From Comamonas sp. 26 (GTDB taxonomy: Bacteria; Pseudomonadota; Gammaproteobacteria; Burkholderiales; Burkholderiaceae_C): a stretch of DNA of 64,000 bases. The translations under genes were made by a program, and so were the position numbers. Within the stretch, counting starts at the first letter, position 1; every line of letters starts with the position of its first letter. Below, in pieces: positions 38,292 through 46,261 of this stretch. The stretch spans positions 1,302,001 to 1,366,000 of the forward strand of contig NZ_PEFL01000001.1 in the NCBI RefSeq assembly GCF_002754475.1. The letters run 5' to 3'. The notes under the pieces were generated by a model. The model was not told where the DNA came from, did not search any database, and worked only from the letters and a program-made list of their open reading frames with translations.

Positions 38292-38831
38292 ATGACAGTT
38301 CGCACAATTTTGAAAATGGGTGACCCCCGCCTGCTGCAGGTTGCCAAGCCTGTTACCGAATTTGATACGGATGCTTTGCACCTGCTTCTTAAGGACTTGC
38401 TGGACACCATGCATGCCGCCAACGGAGCTGGTCTGGCTGCTCCTCAGATTGGTGTCGGTCTGCAAGTCGTGGTGTTTGGTTCGGGGCAACTCAATCCTCG
38501 TTATCCCGACGCACCTATCGTACCTATCACAGTGTTGATCAACCCTGTCATCACGCCTATGGGTGAGCAGGAGCTGCTGGATTGGGAGGGCTGCCTTTCT
38601 GTGCCAGGGATGCGAGGCATGGTGCCGCGCTGGAATACTGTGCGTTATACGGGCTTTGATATCTATGGTGATCCCATAGACCGGACGGTGGAGGGCTTTC
38701 ATGCGCGAGTGGTTCAGCACGAGTGCGATCATCTGTGGGGCAAGCTCTACCCCATGCGGATGCGGGATTTCAGTCAATTTGGCTTTACGGATGTGCTGTT
38801 CCCCGGAATTGCTCAGGCTGAGGACGATTGA
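38292..38831 (+). CDS. def: Peptide deformylase
   Basis: Removes the formyl group from nascent N-formylmethionine. All three family motifs are present: [10 protein letters not shown] (residues about 45-54), EGCLSVPG with metal-ligand Cys near 101, and HECDH with His143, Glu144 and His147. The ATG at 38292 ([15 protein letters not shown]) gives 179 residues, the normal length. The open frame extends 44 codons upstream, but that part is not conserved. The gene is monocistronic here; most bacteria have a second def near fmt. Confidence 0.95.
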   Translation: MTVRTILKMGDPRLLQVAKPVTEFDTDALHLLLKDLLDTMHAANGAGLAAPQIGVGLQVVVFGSGQLNPRYPDAPIVPITVLINPVITPMGEQELLDWEGCLSVPGMRGMVPRWNTVRYTGFDIYGDPIDRTVEGFHARVVQHECDHLWGKLYPMRMRDFSQFGFTDVLFPGIAQAEDD

Positions 38832-39299
38832 TTTCTCTTTTGCCTTTGCCTGGACGCTATGTCTTGCACGTTTTTGGGCTGCAGGGGCGGCTCCAGTCAC
38901 TCTTAACCAGAGTGGCAATGTAAGTATTTAGTTCGCTTTTCCACTTTGGAAAGGTTATGGTCAGCACTTTGTATACAAAACTGTAGACAATTTCTGCATT
39001 CTGCCGACGTACATTCTCAACTCATGCCCTGTTGGGTATGGCTTTGATTGCGTAATGGAATAGTTCGCCTGACGGACATTGCGCAATCGAAGGAGATTGA
39101 TGGACTAGCTTAGGTGAATGAAAGAGTTGTTTGCTCTTCGCATGCGCCAGATCGTTCTCACTTAGAAGAACGGCAGGCAGCGATACAAGTCACGAGGCTG
39201 CGCATCAAAAAATCGCAGCTTTTGAGTGTGTTGCAAATCGAATAAATAGAGCAAAAGGCCTCCAGAGCCTTAGTACGTTGGACAAATTAGGAGACAGAG
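38832..39299 (+). promoter_or_regulatory. Long structured leader of the permease gene
   Basis: 468 bases without a supported gene. The palindrome TTGTATACAA at 38969-38978 is followed by the half-matching CTGTAGACAA at 38981-38990, resembling a GntR-type operator pair. A stem of about 11-12 bp (39046-39057 with 39077-39088) encloses an asymmetric loop. AGGAG and ATG-GAC-TAG (39091-39108) follow, a two-codon reading frame with a good ribosome binding site. A further hairpin (39195-39202 with 39214-39221) precedes TTTT. The real gene starts at 39300. Confidence 0.5.
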
Positions 39300-40790
39300 A
39301 TGAGCGATCAGACCGGAGTGCCCCAGAGTTCGGGTGCCCAGCGGCCCGAGGATGAGAACTTAGGCTTTGCAGCCAACCTCATGTATGGCTTGCAACATGT
39401 GTTGACGATGTATGGCGGCATTGTGGCTGTGCCTTTGATTGTTGCTGAAGCTGCTGGCATGTCCGCAGCTGATGCCGGTCTGCTGGTGACTGCTTGCCTG
39501 TTCATGGGCGGGGTTGCAACGCTGTTGCAAACCTTGGGCCTGCCTTTCTTTGGTTGTCGTTTGCCTCTGGTGCAAGGCGTCTCATTCGCGGGCGTTGCCA
39601 CCATGGTCAGCATTTTGCATACCGGTGGCGGTATGCAAGGCGTGCTGGGGGCTGTCATGTACGCCTCGGTACTGGGCTTGATCATTGCGCCGGTTTTCTC
39701 GCGCATCACTAAATTCTTCCCGCCACTGGTCAATGGCTGCGTGATTACGGTGATCGGCATGTCGCTGATGCCTGTGGCTGCGCACTGGGCCATGGGCGGC
39801 AATGCCAAATCTGCTGATTACGGCAGCATGGGCAATATCGGTCTGGCTGGCCTGTCCCTGTTCATGGTTCTGCTATTCAGCAAGCTGGGCAATGCCATGC
39901 TGTCGCGCCTGTCCATTCTGATGGCGATTGTGGTGGGTACGGTGACTGCCGTGTTCGTCGGTAAGGCTGATTTCTCGCAAGTCCTCAGCGGCCCCATCTT
40001 TGCCGTGCCCACACCGCTGCACTTTGGCTGGCCTACTTTTGATATGGCAGCCACCATCTCCATGTTCATCGTGATTCTGGTGATCCTGGTGGAAACCTCG
40101 GCTGACGTCCTGGCTGTGGGCGAAATCGTGGACAGCCCTGTGGATGGTCGCCGCCTGGGTGATGGTCTGCGCGCTGACATGCTTTCCAGCATCGTTGCGC
40201 CTATCTTTGGCGGCTTTACCCAAAGCGCATTTGCCCAAAACGTGGGTCTGGTTGCTGTGACTGGTGTCAAGAGCCGCTTTGTGGTGGCGTTCTCTGGCCT
40301 GATCCTGATCGTGTTTGGCGTGCTGCCCGTCATGGGCCGTATCGTGGCTTGCGTGCCTCCGTCCGTGCTGGGTGGCGCGGGCCTGGTGCTGTTCGGCACC
40401 GTGGCTGCCAGTGGTATTCGTACTCTGGCCAAGGTGGAGTACAACAACAATATGAATCTGATTATTGTTGCCACTTCGGTGAGTGCAGGCCTGCTGCCTG
40501 TGGTCGCTCCCAAGTTCTACGACCAGTTTCCTGACTGGTTTGCTACGATTTTCCACTCCGGTATCAGTGCGACAGCTCTGGTTGCCGTGACTCTGAATCT
40601 GGTCTACAACCACTTCAAGCAAGGCAATTCCGATCAGCCTTCTGTGTTTGAAGCTGGCTATGGCCGCGTTCTGAGCCAGCACGTGCTTGAAGCTCTGGCC
40701 GATGGTGACCGTGTTGAAGGCGGCAAGGTGTTTGACAAGGAAGGCAAGGAAGTGCCGGTCATCCAAGCCAAGCCTGCTCACGGCCATTGA
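39300..40790 (+). CDS. Nucleobase:cation symporter-2 family permease (xanthine/urate/uracil type)
   Basis: An inner-membrane proton-coupled purine or uracil importer of 496 residues with about 12-14 helices. The NCS2 signature region is GGFTQSAFAQNVGLVAVTGVKSR. The Gln-Asn pair fits xanthine/uric acid carriers better than uracil carriers, and an upstream SADVLAVGEIVD supplies the acidic motif of helix 8. AGGAGA precedes the ATG at 39300. The C-terminal 50 residues are hydrophilic. No purine-catabolism gene lies next to it. Confidence 0.85.
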   Translation: MSDQTGVPQSSGAQRPEDENLGFAANLMYGLQHVLTMYGGIVAVPLIVAEAAGMSAADAGLLVTACLFMGGVATLLQTLGLPFFGCRLPLVQGVSFAGVATMVSILHTGGGMQGVLGAVMYASVLGLIIAPVFSRITKFFPPLVNGCVITVIGMSLMPVAAHWAMGGNAKSADYGSMGNIGLAGLSLFMVLLFSKLGNAMLSRLSILMAIVVGTVTAVFVGKADFSQVLSGPIFAVPTPLHFGWPTFDMAATISMFIVILVILVETSADVLAVGEIVDSPVDGRRLGDGLRADMLSSIVAPIFGGFTQSAFAQNVGLVAVTGVKSRFVVAFSGLILIVFGVLPVMGRIVACVPPSVLGGAGLVLFGTVAASGIRTLAKVEYNNNMNLIIVATSVSAGLLPVVAPKFYDQFPDWFATIFHSGISATALVAVTLNLVYNHFKQGNSDQPSVFEAGYGRVLSQHVLEALADGDRVEGGKVFDKEGKEVPVIQAKPAHGH

Positions 40791-40913
40791 TTTGAATAAG
40801 AGCCGCTGACACCATCCAGGCAACCGAAGGTTGACGGTTGAGCCTCAAAAGAGGTGTTGGCGGGTCTCAACGAAGTGCGCGCGGTGGGGTCAGATAGCCC
40901 CGTCGTGATTGAT

Positions 40914-40949
40914 ACCGCTATCCCATGCAGATGGGGTAGCGGTTTTTTT
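40914..40949 (+). terminator. Terminator after the permease gene
   Basis: A 13-bp stem with one G-T pair (40914-40926 with 40931-40943) and a run of seven T residues. It lies about 125 bases after the stop, in the convergent gap. Confidence 0.85.
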
Positions 40950-40995
40950 ATGCCTGCGGCGCGCAGGCAGAGATGGGCCTGAACAGGCCGTAGAT

Positions 40996-42051
40996 CTAGT
41001 GAGCGACGCCCAGAATGGCGTGCAGACGGGCGCTGGTGGTTGTGTATTCCAGCAATGGCTTGCTGCCTTGCAGGTACTCAGCAGCGGCAAACGCAGCCAT
41101 GGTGGCTTCGTGGAAGGCGCAGAGAATCAGTCGTTTCTTGCCGGGGTAGCTGACGATGTCGCCAATGGCATAAATGCCTTGGGCGCTGGTGGTCAGCGTG
41201 GCGGGGTCTACCAAGAGTTGCTTGCGCTCCAGTGCCAGCCCCCAGTCTGTTACTGGGCCTAGCTTGGGGGAGATGCCCTGAAAAATTAGCAATTGCTCGA
41301 TGGCCAGAGACTGCTCATTGCCCTCGCCATCCATCCATTGCACGGCATTGAGCTGGCCGCTTTCTTGTTGAATGTCGGTGATCTGACCAATCAGCACATC
41401 GATGGCGCCGGATTCGCGCAGTTGCTGCAACTGAGCCAGTTGCGCATGCTCGGCATTGAAGCTGTCGCGGCGGTGCATGAGTTGGGTTTTTGCGGCAGCT
41501 GCTGCACAGCTGATGGCGGCGTTAACCGCTTCCTCATCACCGCCATAGACCAGCACATTGTGGCCAGCCGCCATATCCAGTTGCAGCGGGTGGTAGTGCA
41601 ACTGGCCCATTGTCAGCAGCTCTATGCCTGCAACCTTCAATGCCTTGGGCACAAAAGCACCCACGCCTGCGGCGATAAAGACGGTGCGGGCGTGAAACAC
41701 AGTGCCAGCAGAGCTTGAGACCTGCCAGCGTCCGTCCTCCATGGCTTGCAGGGTCTGAACCTGCTGACCAAGGTGGCGAGGTACTTTCATCGGCTCAATC
41801 TGCTTTTCCAGCAGTTGCACCAGTTCTAGCCCTGTGCAGACCGGGATGCCGGGCACGTCGTAGATGGGCTTGTGACCGTAGAGCTGGCTGCACTGGCCGC
41901 CGACATGGGGCAGGGCATCAATCAGATGGGCGGGAATGCCCTGCAGACCTAGCTGAAAGGCCTGAAACAAACCCGCCGGACCTGCGCCAATGATGAGGGC
42001 GTCGGTTTCCACGGCGGGTTGTTGGGAAGAGGATGCGTTGGACAGGCTCAT
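40996..42051 (-). CDS. Ferredoxin-NADP reductase, thioredoxin-reductase-like type
   Basis: FAD/NAD(P)-binding protein of 351 residues in the TrxR-like ferredoxin/flavodoxin-NADP reductase group. The FAD fold is [22 protein letters not shown], with [18 protein letters not shown] beside it. The NADP fold is [14 protein letters not shown], and FAD closure is [28 protein letters not shown]. The CxxC redox pair of thioredoxin reductase is missing, which separates it from TrxB. It lies 36 bases downstream of fdxA on the same strand, so the two probably form an electron-transfer pair. Confidence 0.88.
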   Translation of the reverse strand: MSLSNASSSQQPAVETDALIIGAGPAGLFQAFQLGLQGIPAHLIDALPHVGGQCSQLYGHKPIYDVPGIPVCTGLELVQLLEKQIEPMKVPRHLGQQVQTLQAMEDGRWQVSSSAGTVFHARTVFIAAGVGAFVPKALKVAGIELLTMGQLHYHPLQLDMAAGHNVLVYGGDEEAVNAAISCAAAAAKTQLMHRRDSFNAEHAQLAQLQQLRESGAIDVLIGQITDIQQESGQLNAVQWMDGEGNEQSLAIEQLLIFQGISPKLGPVTDWGLALERKQLLVDPATLTTSAQGIYAIGDIVSYPGKKRLILCAFHEATMAAFAAAEYLQGSKPLLEYTTTSARLHAILGVAH

Positions 42052-42087
42052 GCTGTCGAGCGTAGCGCAGACGGCACCCTGAACGGC

Positions 42088-42417
42088 TTAGCGCTCGAGC
42101 AAATCCACTTTATTTGGCTTGCCATTCCACTCGTCGGCATCAGGCAGCGCAGCCTTGCGCTTGGTGATGCTCTTCCAGGTCTTGATCTGGGAGAGGTCGA
42201 CGTTCAGCTTGATGAAGGCCAACTGATCAGCTGGCACATCTTCTTCGGCAAAGATGGCATTCGCTGGGCATTCGGGAATGCAGACTGCGCAGTCAATGCA
42301 TTCATCGGGATCGATGACCAGGAAGTTAGGGCCTTCACGGAAGCAGTCCACGGGACAAACATCCACGCAATCGGTGTATTTGCACTTGATGCAATTTTCG
42401 GTAACGACGTGAGTCAT
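42088..42417 (-). CDS. fdxA: Seven-iron ferredoxin FdxA
   Basis: A 109-residue ferredoxin of the 3Fe-4S plus 4Fe-4S type. The N-terminal Cys pattern [18 protein letters not shown] and the second cluster motif [12 protein letters not shown] match the FdxA group. The C-terminal extension of about 50 residues is typical. It lies between cysN and the ferredoxin-NADP reductase gene, all on the minus strand. This makes it a candidate electron carrier for CysI, since no cysJ is seen. Confidence 0.95.
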   Translation of the reverse strand: MTHVVTENCIKCKYTDCVDVCPVDCFREGPNFLVIDPDECIDCAVCIPECPANAIFAEEDVPADQLAFIKLNVDLSQIKTWKSITKRKAALPDADEWNGKPNKVDLLER

Positions 42418-42500
42418 TGGGATTCTTCTTGTAGGGTGGGATTGGTAAACCCTGTGATTCTAGGTTTTTTCCCGCTTGGCGCCAGTGCCAGGCTGGATAA

Positions 42501-42544
42501 GGCCGCACGGTGATCTGGTTTGCAGCTCAGATCGACGTGCGGCC
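42501..42544 (-). other. Large hairpin after cysN
   Basis: Two nested helices, 9 bp (42501-42509 with 42536-42544) and 6 bp (42512-42517 with 42528-42533), lie 18 bases beyond the cysN stop. The minus-strand sequence after it (TTATCC) is not a T run, so it may protect the 3' end or act as a weak terminator between cysN and fdxA. Confidence 0.6.
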
Positions 42545-42562
42545 GTAGTGCGTTTGCAGGGC

Positions 42563-43939
42563 TCAATGCACCAGCACAGCACCTGCAGTTGCGTTGCTGG
42601 CCGTGTCCACCAAAATCATGGCGCCCAGCTGGCGAGCCTGTGTGAAGGGCGCTGCGGGGATGGCTTCCTGCAGCACCAGCTCCACCTGGCCGATGGCGTT
42701 GGCTTCCAGCTGTTGGGATTGTTCTTCACCGAGCGTATTGATGTTGAGGCGATGCACCAGACGGCGTGCCTTGGCCTTGACCCAGCGGTGGCCGTGCAGC
42801 GCCCAGTAGACACGGCCAGGCACCAGAGGCTCGTTGTCCATCCATGCCACCGTTGCCGTGATCTCGCGGGTGCTGGGCCATGGGCTGACCGCTGCCGAGG
42901 CATCAAAGTCGTCTTCGGCGGCAGCCGCAGCGGCCACGGGAGCCGCCACAATCCAGTCGCCACGCGAGACATCGACCTCGCGGTCCAACGTGATGCCGGC
43001 GGACAGGCCCGCGTGCACGTCTTTGGGCGCGCGCGCATGGTCTATGACCTGGGCCACGGTGGCCAACTGGCCGCTGGGCAGAATCTGCACCTGCGCGCCG
43101 ACCTGTGCCAGGCCTGTTGCGACGCGGCCCCAGAACACGCGGCGGCCCTGGCTGGTGTCGGCAGAAGACGAGAACTTTTCGACCCACTGCACAGGGAAGG
43201 CCAGCGCCAGCGCGCTGTCGGTGGGGGTGTTGGGCAACTGCTCCAGCACTTGCAGCAAGCTGGGGCCGTTGTAGCCTGCCCAGTCGGCTTCGGTGTTGAC
43301 CACGTTGAAGCCTTTGAGGGCCGACACGGGCACCGTGGCTGTGACCTTGATATCGGCAGAGGCTGCAAACTTTTGCAGCGCGGCGCTGATGTGGGCAAAG
43401 GCCAGAGCCGGGTCTTGCACGGCATCGAGCTTGTTGACCGCGAAGATCAGCGAGTTCACGCGCAGCAAATGGGCCAGCAGGCTGTGGCGGCGGGTCTGGG
43501 GCAGCAGCTCCAAGTCGGCATTCTTCCAGTCCAGCTTGGTGGCATCGACCAGCACCACCGCGGCGTCGGCGCTCGATGCAGCCGTCACCATATTGCGGGT
43601 GTACTGTTCGTGGCCGGGCGCATCGCCAATGATGAACTTGCGCGACTCGGTGGCGAAGTAGCGGTAGGCCACGTCGATGGTGATGCCTTGCTCGCGTTCG
43701 GCGGCCAGACCGTCGGTCAGCAAGGCCAGATCGGTCTCGCCTGACTTGGTGACCCCTGCCAACTGGTCTTGCAGCACGGCGCGGGTATCGACCAGCAGAC
43801 GGCCAATCAGCGTGCTCTTGCCGTCATCGACCGAGCCGCAGGTAATAAAGCGCAGCGCGTTGCTGTTATCGGTCTCAAATTGGCCTGCAGCGCTTGAGGC
43901 AGTATCGCTGGCAGCTACGGAATTAATAGTTTCAGTCAT
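42563..43939 (-). CDS. cysN: Sulfate adenylyltransferase subunit 1 (GTPase)
   Basis: CysN is the GTPase that drives ATP sulfurylase with CysD, making APS from sulfate and ATP. The 458 residues have G1 GSVDDGKST, G3 DAPGHEQY and G4 NKLD, followed by translation-factor-like beta-barrel domains. The APS kinase domain (CysC) that is fused to CysN in many bacteria is absent. The start at 43939 (MTETINSVAAS) is chosen over codons upstream that fall in a repeat element. Confidence 0.95.
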   Translation of the reverse strand: MTETINSVAASDTASSAAGQFETDNSNALRFITCGSVDDGKSTLIGRLLVDTRAVLQDQLAGVTKSGETDLALLTDGLAAEREQGITIDVAYRYFATESRKFIIGDAPGHEQYTRNMVTAASSADAAVVLVDATKLDWKNADLELLPQTRRHSLLAHLLRVNSLIFAVNKLDAVQDPALAFAHISAALQKFAASADIKVTATVPVSALKGFNVVNTEADWAGYNGPSLLQVLEQLPNTPTDSALALAFPVQWVEKFSSSADTSQGRRVFWGRVATGLAQVGAQVQILPSGQLATVAQVIDHARAPKDVHAGLSAGITLDREVDVSRGDWIVAAPVAAAAAAEDDFDASAAVSPWPSTREITATVAWMDNEPLVPGRVYWALHGHRWVKAKARRLVHRLNINTLGEEQSQQLEANAIGQVELVLQEAIPAAPFTQARQLGAMILVDTASNATAGAVLVH

Positions 43940-43962
43940 CACATTCTTTCGAAAACAGGCAT

Positions 43963-44078
43963 GTCCCAATCCAGAGACACCGAGGAAGCGCCGCCGCGCA
44001 CCGAGGGTGTCGTCCCCCTTTCCGAAGGCGAAGCCTGACGGTAGAAGGGGGAAGGCGCAAAGCGCTTCAGGGGGATGT
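43963..44078 (-). repeat. Dispersed 3'-end repeat, copy between cysD and cysN
   Basis: On the minus strand it begins just after the cysD stop with CCCCTGAAGCGCTTTGCGCC, then GGGGGACGACACCCTCG, matching the other copies. It fills most of the cysD-cysN gap. Confidence 0.75.
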
Positions 44079-44080
44079 CG

Positions 44081-45013
44081 TTAGAAGTAACCGTCCTTTT
44101 TGCGCTTTTCCATAGACGCTTCGCTGGTCTTGTCATCCATGCGGGTCGCGCCGCGCTCGCTGACTTCGGCAGACAGGGTCTCAATCACGATGTCTTTGGC
44201 CGATGCGGCGGTGCTCTCCACAGGGCAGGTGCAGGTGATGTCGCCCACGGTGCGAAAGCGCACATCGCGCTGCACGATTTCCTCGCCATCACGTGGCGGG
44301 GTCAGCTCAGTTACGGGCACCAGCAGGCCCTTGCGTTCCACCACATCACGCTTGTGGGTGTAGTACAGGCTTGGCAGGGCGATGTTTTCGCGGGCGATGT
44401 ACTGCCACACGTCCAGCTCCGTCCAGTTGCTGATCGGGAAGACGCGGAAATGCTCGCCCTGTGCAATGCGGGTGTTGAACAGCGTCCACAGCTCGGGGCG
44501 CTGGTCCTTGGGCTGCCACTGACCAAAGCTGTCGCGGTGGCTGAAGATGCGTTCCTTGGCGCGGGCCTTTTCTTCATCGCGGCGGGCGCCGCCGATCAGC
44601 GCGTCAAAGCGGAACTCCTCAATGGCTTCCAGCAGCGTCACCGACTGGTGCACATTGCGCGATTCGCCAGGGTGGGCCAGACGCACCGTGCCGCGCGCCA
44701 TGGAGTCTTCCACGCTGCGCACGATCAGCTCGGCACTCAGCTCCTTGGCGCGCTGGTCACGGAAATCGGTCACCTCATGGAAGTTGTGGCCGGTATCGAT
44801 CATCAACAGCGGGTAGGGGATGCGGCCCACGCCAAACGCCTTCTCGGCGCAGCGCAGCATGACCAGCGAATCCTTACCACCCGAAAACAGCAGGGTGGGG
44901 CGCTCAAACACGGCGGCCACTTCGCGCAGGATGAAGATGGTTTCTTCTTCCAGGGCATCCAGATGGCGGTTGCTGAGATGGCTCAGGACGGAGGTATCCA
45001 CTCGGGCGTTCAT
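44081..45013 (-). CDS. cysD: Sulfate adenylyltransferase subunit 2
   Basis: CysD carries the ATP sulfurylase active site. The 310 residues (E. coli 302) belong to the PP-loop family with FSGGKDSLVMLR near residue 45, then IDTGHNFHEVTDFRD and GARRDEEKARAKER. The C-terminus KRKKDGYF is a family hallmark. The start at 45013 (MNARVDTSVLSHL) is preferred to a few extra codons upstream. Confidence 0.96.
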   Translation of the reverse strand: MNARVDTSVLSHLSNRHLDALEEETIFILREVAAVFERPTLLFSGGKDSLVMLRCAEKAFGVGRIPYPLLMIDTGHNFHEVTDFRDQRAKELSAELIVRSVEDSMARGTVRLAHPGESRNVHQSVTLLEAIEEFRFDALIGGARRDEEKARAKERIFSHRDSFGQWQPKDQRPELWTLFNTRIAQGEHFRVFPISNWTELDVWQYIARENIALPSLYYTHKRDVVERKGLLVPVTELTPPRDGEEIVQRDVRFRTVGDITCTCPVESTAASAKDIVIETLSAEVSERGATRMDDKTSEASMEKRKKDGYF

Positions 45014-45116
45014 TGTTTGTCCAATCAAATCGTGCTGTGGCGCATATGGAGATTGCGCAGGCAGCTATCTTTTTTCAATCAACGGCTTACAAAAACTGGC
45101 GCTAACCTAAACACAG

Positions 45117-45189
45117 TTGCAGCCCGCAAGGGCCGCTCTCGCAGCGAGGCTGCCGTCCCCCTTAGGAGGAGCCGCGTGCGACTCAGGGA
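45117..45189 (-). repeat. Dispersed 3'-end repeat, copy between cysH and cysD
   Basis: On the minus strand it starts two bases after the cysH stop (CCCTGAGTCGCACGCGGC) and continues with GGGGGACGGCAGCCTCGCTGCGAG and CGGCCCTTGC, close to the copy at 51909. Confidence 0.75.
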
Positions 45190-45190
45190 G

Positions 45191-45826
45191 TTAGTGAGAG
45201 ATGTGCAGGCCGCACTCGCGGTTGTCTTCGCCCTTGGTGGGGTCGACATAGTCAAAATTGTTGGGCAGGCCGTGCTTCTGGCAGTACTCGTACAGGTCTT
45301 TGCTGGACCAGTGCAGCAGCGGAGCCACTTTGATCAGACCGTCGGGGTTGATGCTGACGGGGTCCATGGCGGCGCGCACAGCGGTATCGGTTGCGCGCAG
45401 TGCGGTGAACCAGACCTTGGGCGCTGTTTCGCGCAGAGCGCGGGTGAAGGGCTCCAGCTTTACTTCTTCAGTAAAGGCTGCGTGGCGCGGGTCATCCAGC
45501 GCTGGCGTGGTGCCTTCTACCGCTTCGCGGTGGGCACGGCTGCGCAGGGGCAGGTAGATCTTGAGGTTCAGGCCCAGCTGCTTGGTGACTGTGTCGGCAA
45601 ACTGGTAGGTGGCTTCGGTGTTGTAGCCGTTGTCCATCCAGATCACGGGCACATCAGGGCGGGCCTGAGCGACCATGTGCAAAATCACCGCTTCAAACGG
45701 GCGGAAGTTGGTGGTGACGATGGTGGGCTGACCCAGGCCGACGGCCCAGCGCACCAGCGCAGCGGCATCGTGGCCCAGCTCAGCGTTGACGCTGGCGAGA
45801 TTCATGGCGGGGGCGAGCTGGCTCAT
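45191..45826 (-). CDS. cysH: Adenylylsulfate/phosphoadenylylsulfate reductase, compact atypical form
   Basis: CysH reduces APS or PAPS to sulfite using thioredoxin. The 211-residue protein keeps the PP-loop-type core and ends with the catalytic ECGLH. It lacks both Cys pairs of [4Fe-4S] APS reductases. It also lacks the 25-30 residue DxGYxSxG loop of E. coli PAPS reductase: GLPNNFDYVDPTKGEDNR leads directly to ECGLH. Substrate choice is therefore unclear. The start at 45826 (MSQLAPAMNLASV) lies inside the end of the DUF934 gene (47-base overlap). Confidence 0.88.
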   Translation of the reverse strand: MSQLAPAMNLASVNAELGHDAAALVRWAVGLGQPTIVTTNFRPFEAVILHMVAQARPDVPVIWMDNGYNTEATYQFADTVTKQLGLNLKIYLPLRSRAHREAVEGTTPALDDPRHAAFTEEVKLEPFTRALRETAPKVWFTALRATDTAVRAAMDPVSINPDGLIKVAPLLHWSSKDLYEYCQKHGLPNNFDYVDPTKGEDNRECGLHISH

Positions 45827-46220
45827 GCGGCCTCCAGCGACGAAGTCTGGGCAAAGTGGGGTGGTGCTCCAGCGCATCGGCCTGGTAGTAGCCGCCAAAG
45901 CGCTCGAACTGACGCTGGGCATCGGCGGCGTCCACACCTTCGCGCAGCACGGCAGAGCTGAAACCCGTGCGCTGCATCTGCACCAGTTGGTCAATCAGCA
46001 CATCGCCGGTGGCGCGGATATCGCCCGCAAACTTGAGGCGGCGGCGCAGCAGATAGGCCTGGCTGAAGGCGCGACCATCGGTGAAGTTGGGGAAGTTCAG
46101 GTCGACTTGCGTGATGCCGTCGAGATTGGCTTCCAGCGCGTTCACATCATTGGCCAGTACCAACACAGGGCCGGTGCTCTCGCTGGGGGCCTGGTAGTCA
46201 TGGTTTGCCAGAATTTTCAT
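45780..46220 (-). CDS. DUF934 protein of the sulfite reductase operon
   Basis: A soluble protein of 146 residues of the DUF934 family, found beside cysI and cysH in beta- and gamma-proteobacteria. Its biochemical role is not established. Typical features are VDLNFPNFTDGRAFSQAYLLRRR, GDVLIDQLVQMQRTGFSSAVLR and FERFGGYYQ. The ATG at 46220 is favoured by AGGA 7 bases upstream; 46223 is an alternative. The gene overlaps cysH by 47 bases and follows cysI by 41 bases. Confidence 0.85.
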   Translation of the reverse strand: MKILANHDYQAPSESTGPVLVLANDVNALEANLDGITQVDLNFPNFTDGRAFSQAYLLRRRLKFAGDIRATGDVLIDQLVQMQRTGFSSAVLREGVDAADAQRQFERFGGYYQADALEHHPTLPRLRRWRPHEPARPRHESRQRQR

Positions 46221-46261
46221 CATCAATTCCTTGCTCTTGGCTTTTTGTTCTTGCTCGTGGC

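Noticed and set aside
40996..42051. Calling the FAD protein thioredoxin reductase
   Set aside because: The CxxC redox pair between the FAD and NADP folds is missing, and fdxA lies directly upstream.
44075..45961. Plus-strand open frame of 628 codons opposite cysD and cysH
   Set aside because: Crosses two well-supported genes and a repeat on the other strand; composition is that of an antisense shadow.
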